30,173 nt of DNA from JAIPEK01 sp041685935. Lineage in GTDB: Bacteria > Desulfobacterota > Desulfobacteria > Desulfobacterales > Desulfobacteraceae. Within the stretch, counting starts at the first letter, position 1. Each line of letters opens with the position of its first letter. The DNA lies in NCBI GenBank assembly GCA_041685935.1, contig JAWLES010000007.1, forward strand, positions 1 to 30,173, in the 5' to 3' direction. The notes below the pieces were generated by a model. It had not been told where the DNA came from and ran no database searches. It saw only the letters and a program-made list of their open reading frames with translations. The position numbers and the translations under genes were made by a program. Below, one piece after another: positions 15,078 to 24,383 of this stretch.

Positions 15078-17474
15078 ATGAAAAAAAAAAAGAGTAAGTC
15101 GGATATTATAAAAAAGAGGACAAAGAAGTCTTTTATGGCTTCTTTTTTTAAATGGACGGCCATTGTTCTTGTGACAGGTGTTCTGATCGGGGCGGGCGCC
15201 CTTGGCGGGCTCTACTACTACATGAGCCGGGACTTGCCGATAATTACGACTCTGGAGGATTATGCTCCGCCCACCGTAACCAGTGTTTATTCGGATGACG
15301 GCAGAAAAATCGGTGAGCTTTACAAGCAAAGACGGATCGTCATTCCCTTGGAAGAGATGCCCGAGGACTTGATCAATGCGTTCGTGGCCGCCGAGGATTC
15401 CAGGTTCCGTGAACATCCCGGGGTTGATATTTACAGTATCTTCCGGGCATTTGTTAAAAATTTCAAGGCAGGTACCATTGTACAGGGAGGCAGCACAATC
15501 ACCCAGCAGGTCGCCAAATCCTTTTTCCTTACCCCCGCCCGTACCTACAGCAGGAAAATCAAGGAGGCGATCCTCTCTTATCGGATAGAGAAACATTTTA
15601 CAAAGGATCAGATCCTGTATCTCTATCTCAACCAGATTTACCTGGGGCATGGCGCCTACGGGGTTGAGGCGGCTGCTGAAAATTATTTCGGCAAGCATGC
15701 AAAGGATCTGAATCTCGCCGAATGTTCCATGCTGGCAGGCCTTCCCCAGGCCCCCAGCAGCTATTCCCCTTTCAAGAAGCCGGAAAAAGCAAGGCAAAGG
15801 CAGATCTACGTGCTGAACCGACTCAAGCAGGACGGGTACATTTCCAACCTTGAAGCCACCGAGGCAATGAACAGGAAACTTGAAATCAAGCCCCGCAAAA
15901 ACTGGTTCATGGAGAGTGTCCCTTGCTACACCGAGCATGTCAGGCGGTATGTCATGGATAAGTACGGGGAGGAGATGCTTTACAACGAGGGACTCAATAT
16001 CCATACCGCAGTGAATATAGAGCTTCAGAAAATCGCCAGGGAAGAGATTTCAAAAGGTCTCAAGGATCTGGACAGGAGACAGGGGTACAGAGGGCCCCTA
16101 GACCATCTGCCGGCACTGAAAATTGAAGAATTCTGTGAAACGGTTGCCGAAGAAATCGGTGACGGGTCCCTCAAGCGGGACGATACCTACAGGGGGGTTG
16201 TTACCGGGGTCAGCAAGTCCGAGAATAAAGCCTCGGTCCGGGTGGGGGATTTTGAGGGTGTAATACGGGGAGAAACCGTGTCATGGGCAAGACCGGTCGA
16301 TCCGGATGTGGGTTACTGGGAGGACAGTGCAGGTCATGTGGATGAAGTCTTTGAAACCGGAGATGTGATCCGGGTCTCTGTGAAGTCGGACGGTGAGGCT
16401 TCCGATACCCCGGAATTCGTACTGGAACAGGAGCCCGAGGCCCAGGCATCCCTCCTGAGCGTGGAATCGGAAACCGGCCATGTCAAGGCCATGATCGGTG
16501 GAAGGAATTTCCGGAGCAGCTCTTTCAACCGGGCCATCCAGGCAAAGCGCCAGCCGGGTTCGGCTTTCAAGCCGATCATCTATGCCGCCGCTCTTGACAA
16601 GGGGTATACACCAGCCAGTGTGATCATTGATTCCCCTGTTGTGTTCAGGGATGAAGAGCGTGATTTTACATGGAAACCAAGGAACTACCATAAAAAATTT
16701 TTCGGCCCCACTCTTTTGCGGACCGCACTTGAAAAGTCGCGGAATGTCGTGACCATTAAAATTCTCAAGGACATCGGCATTGACTATGTGATAGATTACG
16801 CGGGAAAGCTTGGGATAGACTCTGAAATAAACCAAGATCTTTCCATAGGACTGGGGTCTTCAGGTGTTTCTCTCCTCGAGATTGTGAAGGCGTATTCGGT
16901 GTTTTCCAATCTCGGTTACCGTGTGGAGCCCACATTTATTACAAAAATAACCGACCGCTACGGGCAGGTTCTGGAAGAATCGTCAGTTGAACGGAAAAAA
17001 GTTATTGATATGAGTACTGCATACATTATGACCAGCCTCCTTGAAGGGGTGGTCCAAAACGGCACCGGCCGGCGGGTCAGTAAGCTGGACAGGCCGGTGG
17101 CCGGGAAAACCGGGACCACGAATAATCTTTTTGATGCGTGGTTCGTGGGATACACCCCTAGATACACAACCGGCGTCTGGGTGGGGTTTGACAATGAAAA
17201 GCCTCTTGGAAAAATGGAAACCGGTTCCCGTGCGGCCAGCCCCATTTGGCTGAAATATATGCAGAAAGCACTGGAGGGAAAAAGCGTGAGAAGCTTTAAC
17301 GTGCCTGAGGGGGTTGTCTTTGCCAAAATTGATGCGGAAACAGGACTATTGCCGATCAAAGAGTCTGAAAAAGTGGTTTTTGAGTGTTTCAAGGAAGGGA
17401 CCGTGCCAACCGAGCATACTCCGAAGCCGGATACCGCGGATGAGCCGGATGAGCTGTTCAAGGACGGTATATAA
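15078..17474 (+). CDS. mrcA: Penicillin-binding protein 1A (bifunctional peptidoglycan synthase)
   Basis: 798 residues from the ATG at 15078; an in-frame TTG three codons upstream is less likely, and there is no clear SD for either. A basic cytoplasmic tail is followed by one membrane helix (~residues 22-48). The GT51 glycosyltransferase domain has catalytic Glu106 in EDSRFREHPGVD, GGSTITQQVAK and RKIKEAILSYRIEKHF. An OB-like domain follows (~370-420). The transpeptidase has the active-site Ser495 in SAFK, Ser554-Arg-Asn556, and Lys677-Thr-Gly-Thr680. It polymerises and crosslinks peptidoglycan in the periplasm. The hybrid kinase gene begins 27 bases later. LpoA-type partner genes are not visible. 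Confidence 0.95.
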   Translation: MKKKKSKSDIIKKRTKKSFMASFFKWTAIVLVTGVLIGAGALGGLYYYMSRDLPIITTLEDYAPPTVTSVYSDDGRKIGELYKQRRIVIPLEEMPEDLINAFVAAEDSRFREHPGVDIYSIFRAFVKNFKAGTIVQGGSTITQQVAKSFFLTPARTYSRKIKEAILSYRIEKHFTKDQILYLYLNQIYLGHGAYGVEAAAENYFGKHAKDLNLAECSMLAGLPQAPSSYSPFKKPEKARQRQIYVLNRLKQDGYISNLEATEAMNRKLEIKPRKNWFMESVPCYTEHVRRYVMDKYGEEMLYNEGLNIHTAVNIELQKIAREEISKGLKDLDRRQGYRGPLDHLPALKIEEFCETVAEEIGDGSLKRDDTYRGVVTGVSKSENKASVRVGDFEGVIRGETVSWARPVDPDVGYWEDSAGHVDEVFETGDVIRVSVKSDGEASDTPEFVLEQEPEAQASLLSVESETGHVKAMIGGRNFRSSSFNRAIQAKRQPGSAFKPIIYAAALDKGYTPASVIIDSPVVFRDEERDFTWKPRNYHKKFFGPTLLRTALEKSRNVVTIKILKDIGIDYVIDYAGKLGIDSEINQDLSIGLGSSGVSLLEIVKAYSVFSNLGYRVEPTFITKITDRYGQVLEESSVERKKVIDMSTAYIMTSLLEGVVQNGTGRRVSKLDRPVAGKTGTTNNLFDAWFVGYTPRYTTGVWVGFDNEKPLGKMETGSRAASPIWLKYMQKALEGKSVRSFNVPEGVVFAKIDAETGLLPIKESEKVVFECFKEGTVPTEHTPKPDTADEPDELFKDGI

Positions 17475-17501
17475 ACTAACCGGACAAAACAGGCTGAAAA
17501 C

Positions 17502-20500
17502 ATGATGTCTCCCCAGTTTGCCAGCAACAAAAAAACCGGATTTTTTAAAAGAAAACTGCAGCTTTTCCGGAATATGGATGTGAGCTCCAAGCTCAATTTC
17601 GGTTTCGGAGCTTTGCTTGTGCTGCTTGTGCTGATTATAACCCTCTGTTTTTATACAGTGTACATGGCGCATGAAGATATTTCCCGTTCAATGGATGAAT
17701 TTTATCCCGTCACACGGGATGTGGAGAATGTGCAGCAAAAACTGTGGAGTATGATTTCAAAGGAGAGAGCCTATCTCGTCCTGGGCGGTGAAGCCGAGCT
17801 TGAAGATTTCCGCAGGGCGGAAAAACTTTTTAAGGAAAAGTTTGAGGACCTCAAGGAAACCGTATCTGTTGAGGATTATACAATCCTTAAAGAGGTGGAA
17901 GAAAAATTTGAAGATTGGCACGCTTATTCTGAAGATGTTTTTGAGCTGCGGAAAAAGCCGGTTGAAAATTATCCCGCTCTCAGGATTTACAAGAGTGATA
18001 TACAGTCTCTGAGGGTCTCTGTTTTCCGTTATATACGGGCCCTGAGGTCCAGGATTGAGAAAAGCAGTCCTTCAGAAGAGAATATACAGCTTCTGGTACC
18101 TCTTCTGGAGTATAAAAATTCCCTTGAAAAGGTCCTCACCAACCTTGAAGAGTATGCACAGACAGGAGACAAAACTTTTTATTATTTGCTTGAATCCTAC
18201 CTTGATTCCAACGGCGAACACCTGAACCGCCTTGCGGAACTTGGAGAATCGAGTGAAGATGCAGTTTCCAACCTTGTAGAATCCATCCGGATGGATCATA
18301 CATTAATCCTTGGAACCATTCCTGATATTCTTGAAATCGCAGGGAGTGAAAAATGGTCAATATCGCTTAATATTTTCAAAACCAGGATCACCCCGGTTGT
18401 CAACAAAATGATCGGTACCCTGGAGCGGCTTGACAAAGCCAAGCGGGAGCAGCTTACAACTCTTCTGGAAAATACCGGACGCCAGCTTAAAATACTGGAA
18501 AAGGTCATGATTTTTACCGCCGGAGTCGCTGCAGTGCTCTCTTTTTTCAGTCTCTGGGTGGTGTTTCATACATTCACCAAACCGGTCCGGAGCCTGACGA
18601 ATGCAGCGGAGAGCATTGCCCAGGGGAATTTTTATACCCGCTGCAGCCTGGATACAAAGGATGAGCTCGGGAGACTTGCCAAATCCTTTAATACCATGAC
18701 AGGCCGGCTCCAGGGAACCATAAGCAAGCTGGAAAACCATAGACTGTATCTAAAGGAGATGGTGGACGAGCGGACGCTTGAGGTCCGAAATTCCCGGGAA
18801 GATTTGCGGATTACCCTGGATTCCATCGGGGACGGGGTTGTGGCAACCGACAATGAGGGCGGAATCAAAAGAATGAACCCGGTTGCACAAACCCTGTCGG
18901 GCTGGTCGTTCGAAAAGGCTGAAGGCAGGCCTTTCAAGGATATTTTTACTTTTGTGGACGGGCACACGAATGCTGTACAGGCCGACCTGGTTACTACCAT
19001 ACTCACATCTTCAAAACCGGCAGCCACAGAGGAAAGCTCGATTTTAATCGCCAGGGACGGCAGCCATTACAGAGTGGAAGCCTCGGGCTCCCCCATCCTT
19101 GACAGGGACGGAAACCCGGGCGGTGTAGTGGTGGTGCTCAGGGACATGTCCGATTCCAGGCGTCTTGAAGCGGAGCTGGAGGAAAGCCGGCACAGGCTTC
19201 AGAGGCTGATCGACAACCTGCCCGGAGGCATGGCCTACCGCTGTGAAAATAACAGGAATTATACAATGTCGTGGATCAGCAAGGGATGCCTCGCCCTAAC
19301 CGGGTATGCCCCTGAAGACCTGGTGAACGACAGGACCGTCGCTTACGGGGAGCTGATTCATCCGGAGGACCGGGGCCATGTCTGGGAATACGTCCAGGAG
19401 AGTCTGGATAAAAAGGAGCCTTTTCGCATCCAGTATCGGATACATACGGCTGCGGGCCTTGAAAAATGGGTCTGGGAAAAGGGAGTCGGGGTTTATGACC
19501 AGGAAGGTGAGCTGCATGGAATTGAAGGAATTATATCGGACATTACCGAGCAGAAAAAAGCGGAAAAGGAAATGATCGCAGCCAGGGAACAGGCCGCTGA
19601 ACAGGACAAGAACGCACTGGTCGGCCAGGTAGCCGGGAAAATGGCACATGACTTTAACAACATTCTTGCAGGGATCATGGGTAATGCCGAGATTTCTCTT
19701 ATGGATTTTCGGAACAAAGGGCAGGGAAACCAGGAGTTTGCAAAATCCCTGGAGCTCATATGTGATCTCACCGAAAGGGGAAAGAGCCTTACCAGAAATC
19801 TTATCGCTTTTGCCAGGGACCAGGAGATCCGGCAGGAATACGTCAACATAAACGAAAATATTGATTTTGTGCTGAATCTTTTAAAAAACGAGCTGGAGCC
19901 GGTGAAGGTGGTGAAAAATCTGGAAGAGGATATACCGCAGGTGCTTGCGGATGCCTCCATGATTGAGCATATGCTGGTCAACCTGATACAGAATGCACTG
20001 CATGCCATGGGCAAAGAAAATGCCCCGGTTTTGAGGATTTCCACATATTCTGCTGACGGGAACGTTCATGTCGAGGTGGAGGATAACGGATGCGGTATCC
20101 CTCAGGAGCATGCAAGGGATATTTATACTCCCTCTTTTACCCTGAAGGGCAGCAGGGATACCAAGGGAGTTTATCAAAAAGGGGTCAAGGGTACAGGCTA
20201 CGGCATGGCCAATGTCAAAAAGTATGTGGAAAAACATAAGGGTGATATTACCTTTGAAAGCCGGGAGGGCGAGGGCGCGAAATTTACTGTAAGGCTTCCT
20301 GTGATCGAAGAGGAGGTTTCAGCAGAGGAAATCAGGAAAAGTGTGACCAGCGGCATGATAACCGGCAGGCGAATTCTTCTGGTTGAGGATGAAGAGGTTA
20401 TCAGCCGGATGCAGAAGCATATACTTGAGCAGGCTCCGCTCCATCACATTGTGGATGTTGCACAGGACGTGCCTGAAGCGATACGCCTGTTTGGTGAAAA

Positions 20501-20744
20501 TGAATACGACCTTGTCAGTCTTGATTTCGTTCTGCCGGGTGATTCGGGCGGCATGGAGGTGTACAGCCATATCCGGGAAAAGAACGGTACAATACCGATA
20601 CTGTTTATCTCGGGGAATCTCGAGTTCATCGAGTCCATCAACAGCATCAAAGAGAAGGACGATTATGTGGAGCATCTTTCCAAGCCGTGCAAAAACACGG
20701 AATATGTAACCGGCATCAACCGTCTTCTGCAGCGTTCCGGCTGA
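17502..20744 (+). CDS. Membrane-bound hybrid histidine kinase with two PAS domains and a receiver
   Basis: 1080 residues. Transmembrane helix 1 (~35-55) and helix 2 (~336-358) bracket a ~280-residue, helix-rich periplasmic sensor of unknown ligand. A HAMP domain (~357-410), then PAS 1 (~431-550), PAS 2 (~560-685, with a PAC segment), HisKA with phosphoacceptor His716 in MAHDFNNILAG, HATPase with Asn831 (N box) and Asp861 in VEDNGCGIP, and a receiver domain (~956-1078) with acidic Glu962-Asp963, phosphoacceptor Asp1008 in LVSLDFVLPG and Lys1061. No DNA-binding response regulator is adjacent, so output needs a separate phosphotransfer protein or regulator. The start has no strong SD (ATGATG). 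Its place 27 bases after the PBP1A gene suggests cotranscription and a possible cell-envelope signal. Confidence 0.93.
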   Translation: MMSPQFASNKKTGFFKRKLQLFRNMDVSSKLNFGFGALLVLLVLIITLCFYTVYMAHEDISRSMDEFYPVTRDVENVQQKLWSMISKERAYLVLGGEAELEDFRRAEKLFKEKFEDLKETVSVEDYTILKEVEEKFEDWHAYSEDVFELRKKPVENYPALRIYKSDIQSLRVSVFRYIRALRSRIEKSSPSEENIQLLVPLLEYKNSLEKVLTNLEEYAQTGDKTFYYLLESYLDSNGEHLNRLAELGESSEDAVSNLVESIRMDHTLILGTIPDILEIAGSEKWSISLNIFKTRITPVVNKMIGTLERLDKAKREQLTTLLENTGRQLKILEKVMIFTAGVAAVLSFFSLWVVFHTFTKPVRSLTNAAESIAQGNFYTRCSLDTKDELGRLAKSFNTMTGRLQGTISKLENHRLYLKEMVDERTLEVRNSREDLRITLDSIGDGVVATDNEGGIKRMNPVAQTLSGWSFEKAEGRPFKDIFTFVDGHTNAVQADLVTTILTSSKPAATEESSILIARDGSHYRVEASGSPILDRDGNPGGVVVVLRDMSDSRRLEAELEESRHRLQRLIDNLPGGMAYRCENNRNYTMSWISKGCLALTGYAPEDLVNDRTVAYGELIHPEDRGHVWEYVQESLDKKEPFRIQYRIHTAAGLEKWVWEKGVGVYDQEGELHGIEGIISDITEQKKAEKEMIAAREQAAEQDKNALVGQVAGKMAHDFNNILAGIMGNAEISLMDFRNKGQGNQEFAKSLELICDLTERGKSLTRNLIAFARDQEIRQEYVNINENIDFVLNLLKNELEPVKVVKNLEEDIPQVLADASMIEHMLVNLIQNALHAMGKENAPVLRISTYSADGNVHVEVEDNGCGIPQEHARDIYTPSFTLKGSRDTKGVYQKGVKGTGYGMANVKKYVEKHKGDITFESREGEGAKFTVRLPVIEEEVSAEEIRKSVTSGMITGRRILLVEDEEVISRMQKHILEQAPLHHIVDVAQDVPEAIRLFGENEYDLVSLDFVLPGDSGGMEVYSHIREKNGTIPILFISGNLEFIESINSIKEKDDYVEHLSKPCKNTEYVTGINRLLQRSG

Positions 20745-20810
20745 CAGGACCGCCGCGCCGTCACCTGTCAACTGTCCGGAGCACTCCGCCGCTCTGCGGC
20801 TTGTACCGCG

Positions 20811-21461
20811 TCAGTCCCAGAATTTCCAGAACATCCAGATGGGTTTGTCCTCTTCCCTGTCTTGCCTTTGCCTGTAGGGGATCATTTTTTCGGGGTTCAT
20901 GCGCCTGAGCCTTTCTTCGGACTCTGTTTTCTTTTTTTCGATTTTTGCATAACTCCGGGTTTCCCGGTTAAAAACATCCTTGTTGATCCGGGCGGCTATC
21001 AGGTCGAGTTCCGGTATGATTTCTTCCATTTTCGAGGCCTGGGTGTAAAACGGAATGAACCTGCCTGAGGCAACATCCAGGATTCTGGCGTCGATGCTGA
21101 AAGCCCCTTCAAACTCGGTTACACTTCCGGAAATAACATAGTCATAGCCCGTGCTCCGCCCCACTTTCATGGAGAGTTCTTTTCCTGAAAGACCGCTGTT
21201 TTCTTCCACTTGCGGCATCACTTCCTTTTTGGATGCAACGGTTACGGTGTCCTTCCAGGTGAGTCTGGAGTAAAACATCTGCCTGATTCCCTCCTGTATG
21301 TGGGAAATGTCCCGGTCTGAATTGATATTAAAGGGAAGAACGGCGACTGTTTTCCGGGAGGCTCCAAGGGCCTGCCCGGCGGATATGAGCAGGAAGACAG
21401 CAACTACGGCTGCGGCGGCTTTTGAAAGTTTCCGGCAGTGTTTCAAAATAATGGTATTCAA
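20811..21461 (-). CDS. Secreted TolB-N-like protein of unknown function
   Basis: 216 residues. A signal peptide is clear: a basic N-terminus, then AAAAVVAVFLLISAG, with likely cleavage near ALG-A-S (~33). The mature part starts KTVAVLPFNINSDRDISHIQ, resembling the TolB N-terminal/CsgG-like alpha/beta domain that in this phylum often precedes VCBS/FG-GAP repeats; here those repeats are absent. A charged, Glu/Lys/Arg-rich tail ends IWMFWKFWD. The start is TTG, not ATG: it has AAGGGG five bases upstream and no ATG lies near. It follows gatB by 13 bases, so it is probably cotranscribed with it. A role in envelope assembly is a guess. Confidence 0.8.
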   Translation of the reverse strand: MNTIILKHCRKLSKAAAAVVAVFLLISAGQALGASRKTVAVLPFNINSDRDISHIQEGIRQMFYSRLTWKDTVTVASKKEVMPQVEENSGLSGKELSMKVGRSTGYDYVISGSVTEFEGAFSIDARILDVASGRFIPFYTQASKMEEIIPELDLIAARINKDVFNRETRSYAKIEKKKTESEERLRRMNPEKMIPYRQRQDREEDKPIWMFWKFWD

Positions 21462-21474
21462 AGCATCCCCTTTT

Positions 21475-22899
21475 TTACAGTTTGTTTTTAAGTATATTCG
21501 TAACGATTTTCGGATCGGCTTTACCTTTGGTCAGCTTCATGACCCGGCCCATGAAGAAGCTGAAAAGCTTGGTTTTTCCGTCCCTGTAAGCCTGCACCTC
21601 ATCCGGGTTTTCCTCCATGATCCGGTCCACGGTTGTTTCGAGCTCAGAATGATCTGAAACCTGTTCAAGGCCCTGTTCCTTAACGATAATTTCCGGCGCT
21701 TTACCTGTCTGAACCATCTGCTCAAACACGTTTTTCGCACTTCTTGTGTTGACGGTCCCTTTCTCTATAAGCTGTAAAAGAGCTGCAAGATCCGCAGCTG
21801 ACACAGAAAAGTTGTTAATGGTAAGCCCTTCGGTTTTGAGCAGCGCAAGAACCGATCCCATGATCCAGTTGCTTGCCTGCTTTTTGTCGTCAAGCTCTTT
21901 TGCGGTCTGTTCAAAATAGTCGGCAAGTTCCCGGGTGGAGGTGAGGACACGGGCATCGTATTCAGGAATCCCGTATTCCTCTGTAAATCTTGCCTGTTTG
22001 GCATCCGGGAGTTCGGGCATTTCCCGCCTGATCCGTTCGATCCAGCCGTTGTCCACAATCACCGGTACAAGGTCGGGGTCGGGAAAGTAGCGGTAGTCAT
22101 GGGCCTCCTCTTTGCCCCGCATGCTTACAGTGCGCCCGTTGTCAGGGTCCCACAGTCTCGTCTCCTGGACAATGCGCTCTCCCTGTTCCAGGAGAGTCTG
22201 CTGGCGGTTTATCTCGTACTGTACCGCTTTTTCCACGTTCCTGAAGGAGTTGAGGTTCTTGAGTTCGGTCCGGGTTCCGAATTCTTCCCTGCCTTCGGGC
22301 CTCAGGGAGATGTTTGCATCACACCTGAAGTTGCCCTGTTCCATGTTACCGTCACATACATCAATGTATCTCAAGATCGAGTGGAGCTTTCGAAGGTAGG
22401 CGCCTGCCTGTTCAGCAGACCTGATATCAGGTTCACTGACGATCTCGATCAGGGGGACGCCCGCCCGGTTCAAATCCACCATGCTCACGGCGCGGGCGCT
22501 GTCGTGGATCAGCTTCCCTGCATCCTCCTCCATGTGAATCCGGGTGATGCCGATGATCTTCTCTTCCCGGTCAGGTGTCTGAACCGTCAAGGAGCCGTTC
22601 AGGGCTATGGGGAAGGCGTACTGGGAGATCTGGTAGCCTTTGGGAAGGTCCGGGTAGAAATAGTTTTTCCTGTCGAACCGGCTCCACTCCTGGACGGTGC
22701 ATTCTGTTGCAAGGGCGCTTTTAATTGCGAATGCCACAGCTTCCCTGTTAAGAACCGGCAGTACGCCGGGCATGCCGGTGCAGACCGGACAGGTGTTTGC
22801 GTTGGGAGTGTTTCCGAATGTGGTGGGGCAGCTGCAGAATATTTTGGTTGCGGTTTTAAGCTGGGCGTGTACTTCAAGGCCGATGACAGGTTCAAACAT
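21475..22899 (-). CDS. gatB: Aspartyl/glutamyl-tRNA(Asn/Gln) amidotransferase subunit B
   Basis: 474 residues, the normal GatB length. GatB, with GatA and GatC, converts misacylated Glu-tRNA(Gln) or Asp-tRNA(Asn) into the correct amide form. It has PVIGLEVHAQL at the N-terminus, the KNYFYPDLPKGYQISQYAFP region, the cysteine pairs CSCP and CPVC, and the C-terminal YqeY-like helical domain (SAADLAALLQLIEKGTVNTR). gatA and gatC are not in the window. gltX (glutamyl-tRNA synthetase) is encoded at the end of the window and may be nondiscriminating, supplying the misacylated substrate; that is inference. Confidence 0.97.
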   Translation of the reverse strand: MFEPVIGLEVHAQLKTATKIFCSCPTTFGNTPNANTCPVCTGMPGVLPVLNREAVAFAIKSALATECTVQEWSRFDRKNYFYPDLPKGYQISQYAFPIALNGSLTVQTPDREEKIIGITRIHMEEDAGKLIHDSARAVSMVDLNRAGVPLIEIVSEPDIRSAEQAGAYLRKLHSILRYIDVCDGNMEQGNFRCDANISLRPEGREEFGTRTELKNLNSFRNVEKAVQYEINRQQTLLEQGERIVQETRLWDPDNGRTVSMRGKEEAHDYRYFPDPDLVPVIVDNGWIERIRREMPELPDAKQARFTEEYGIPEYDARVLTSTRELADYFEQTAKELDDKKQASNWIMGSVLALLKTEGLTINNFSVSAADLAALLQLIEKGTVNTRSAKNVFEQMVQTGKAPEIIVKEQGLEQVSDHSELETTVDRIMEENPDEVQAYRDGKTKLFSFFMGRVMKLTKGKADPKIVTNILKNKL

Positions 22900-22952
22900 A
22901 TATTTCCGTTATCCTTCAATGCTGTGTTTTGCAGTTTTATTGTAAACCATTA

Positions 22953-22981
22953 TATATACCGCTGATTCTTTTGTTTATCAA
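22953..22981 (-). promoter_or_regulatory. Candidate sigma70 promoter of gatB
   Basis: On the minus strand TTGATA (22976-22981) is followed after 17 bases by TATATA (22953-22958), about 54 bases before the gatB ATG. The two hexamers match consensus at five and four positions; TATAAT itself follows two bases later. Confidence 0.55.
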
Positions 22982-23087
22982 CAGGATTTTAAGCAGGTTT
23001 GAATTTTTGAGCTTGAAATAATAGCATTAAAAATATAAAAAAAGAACCATTGAGCGTGCATGCGCAGAAATTTTTAAAGGTTTATAT

Positions 23088-23279
23088 ATGAAATTTTTTT
23101 TATGTGTCATCGGAATGGTCATGATTGTGGAGGGAATCCCCTATTTCGTGTCCCCGGATAAAATGAAACAGATGATCCGCATGGTCACCGAGCTTCCCGA
23201 CCATTCCCTCAGGTGGTTCGGGGGGATTCTAATGGCTGCGGGGCTGGTGATCGTTTACGCTTCCAGGAATTTCATGTAA
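23088..23279 (+). CDS. DUF2065 small membrane protein
   Basis: 63 residues. Two hydrophobic helices (FFLCVIGMVMIVEGIPYFV and WFGGILMAAGLVIVYASRNF) flank a short charged loop with SPDKMKQMIRMVTELPD, the DUF2065 pattern. It should lie in the inner membrane with no known function. AAGG lies eight bases before the ATG. The stop codon overlaps the queA ATG (TAATG), so the two are translationally coupled; it is the first gene of a seven-gene run. Confidence 0.8.
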   Translation: MKFFLCVIGMVMIVEGIPYFVSPDKMKQMIRMVTELPDHSLRWFGGILMAAGLVIVYASRNFM

Positions 23280-24349
23280 TGCATTCGGTAACCGATTATC
23301 ATTTTGAGCTGCCTGAAGACCGGATCGCCCAGGAGCCGTCCGCGCTCCGGGATGAATCGAAACTTTTCGTTCTCAACCGCAGTGACGGTACGTACGGCCA
23401 TTACCGTTTCCTGGATATCCCCGGGCTTCTGGAGCCCACAGACCTTCTCGTGGTGAACAATACGCGGGTGGTTCCGGCCCGCCTGACCGGCAGGAAAGAT
23501 ACCGGCGGAAAGATCGAGGTTCTGATTATCGATTATGCAGGCGGGATGAAAACCCTTGAAACCGAAGGAGTGTTCCGCTGCGACTGCCTTGTTAAGGCTT
23601 CCAGGGGGCCTGGTCAGGGGGACGGGCTGATCCTGGAAGATGAGATACATGCAAGGGTGGTGAATGTTAAAGATGGGTTTTATGAAATTGAGTTTGATGA
23701 AATCGGAAGCGGAATCTCCGATTTTTTACAAAGAAAGGGGGATATTCCTCTTCCTCCATATATAAAACGGTCAGGGGGCCGGGCTTTTGAGGCGGACCGG
23801 GAGAATTACCAGACAGTATACGCCAGGTGCGACGGAGCGGTTGCAGCTCCGACCGCAGGCCTTCATTTCACTGATTCCCTGATGCAAGAGCTTGGGCGGA
23901 AAGGAATCGAGTTTGCCGATATTACCCTGCATGTGGGATACGGCACGTTTGTTCCGGTCCGGGTGGATGATATCCGGGAGCACCGGATGCACTCCGAATT
24001 TTTCACCGTCTCAAAGGAAACCGCCCGAAAGATCAATTCCGCCAAGGCAGCCGGGCGAAGGGTGATTGCAGTGGGCACAACAAGCGTGAGAACACTTGAA
24101 TACCTCTGGCAACAGTCCGGGGCCATCATGCCGGGCAGCGGGATGTGTGACATTTTTATCCATCCTCCTTATACTTTCCGGTGTGTGGATGCCATGGTCA
24201 CAAATTTTCATCTGCCCCGGTCCACTCTTTTGATGCTGGTGTCAGCCTTTGCAGGCAGAGAGACTATACTGTCCGCCTACAGGACGGCCGTGGAACAACA
24301 GTACCGCTTTTTCAGCTACGGCGATGCCATGCTGATCGGCGATTTTTAA
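23279..24349 (+). CDS. queA: S-adenosylmethionine:tRNA ribosyltransferase-isomerase
   Basis: 356 residues from the ATG at 23279 (MHSVTDYHFELPEDRIAQEP, the family's N-terminus). A longer frame reaching back into DUF2065 is rejected. QueA moves the ribosyl part of SAM onto preQ1 in tRNA to form epoxyqueuosine. Typical segments include VVNNTRVVPARLTGRK, AAPTAGLHFT, HVGYGTFVPVR and VGTTSVRTLE, with NFHLPRSTLLMLVSAFAG near the end. It is coupled to DUF2065 by TAATG and precedes tgt by 34 bases. queG/queH for the final step are not in the window. Confidence 0.97.
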   Translation: MHSVTDYHFELPEDRIAQEPSALRDESKLFVLNRSDGTYGHYRFLDIPGLLEPTDLLVVNNTRVVPARLTGRKDTGGKIEVLIIDYAGGMKTLETEGVFRCDCLVKASRGPGQGDGLILEDEIHARVVNVKDGFYEIEFDEIGSGISDFLQRKGDIPLPPYIKRSGGRAFEADRENYQTVYARCDGAVAAPTAGLHFTDSLMQELGRKGIEFADITLHVGYGTFVPVRVDDIREHRMHSEFFTVSKETARKINSAKAAGRRVIAVGTTSVRTLEYLWQQSGAIMPGSGMCDIFIHPPYTFRCVDAMVTNFHLPRSTLLMLVSAFAGRETILSAYRTAVEQQYRFFSYGDAMLIGDF

Positions 24350-24383
24350 ACCTGATGGTCACTAACTGAATTGGGCTGAATAT

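Noticed and set aside
15057..16004. 315-residue minus-strand ORF opposite the PBP1A gene
   Set aside because: Antisense to the glycosyltransferase domain and without recognisable motifs.
20788..20800. GCCGC-TCT-GCGGC hairpin between the kinase and the TolB-like gene, as a terminator
   Set aside because: Five-base stem with no T-run on either strand; too weak to call.
22099..22965. 288-residue plus-strand ORF opposite gatB
   Set aside because: Shadow of gatB codons with no motif or SD.
23213..23278. Upstream start for queA within DUF2065
   Set aside because: The family N-terminus begins at the ATG at 23279, which overlaps the DUF2065 stop as TAATG.
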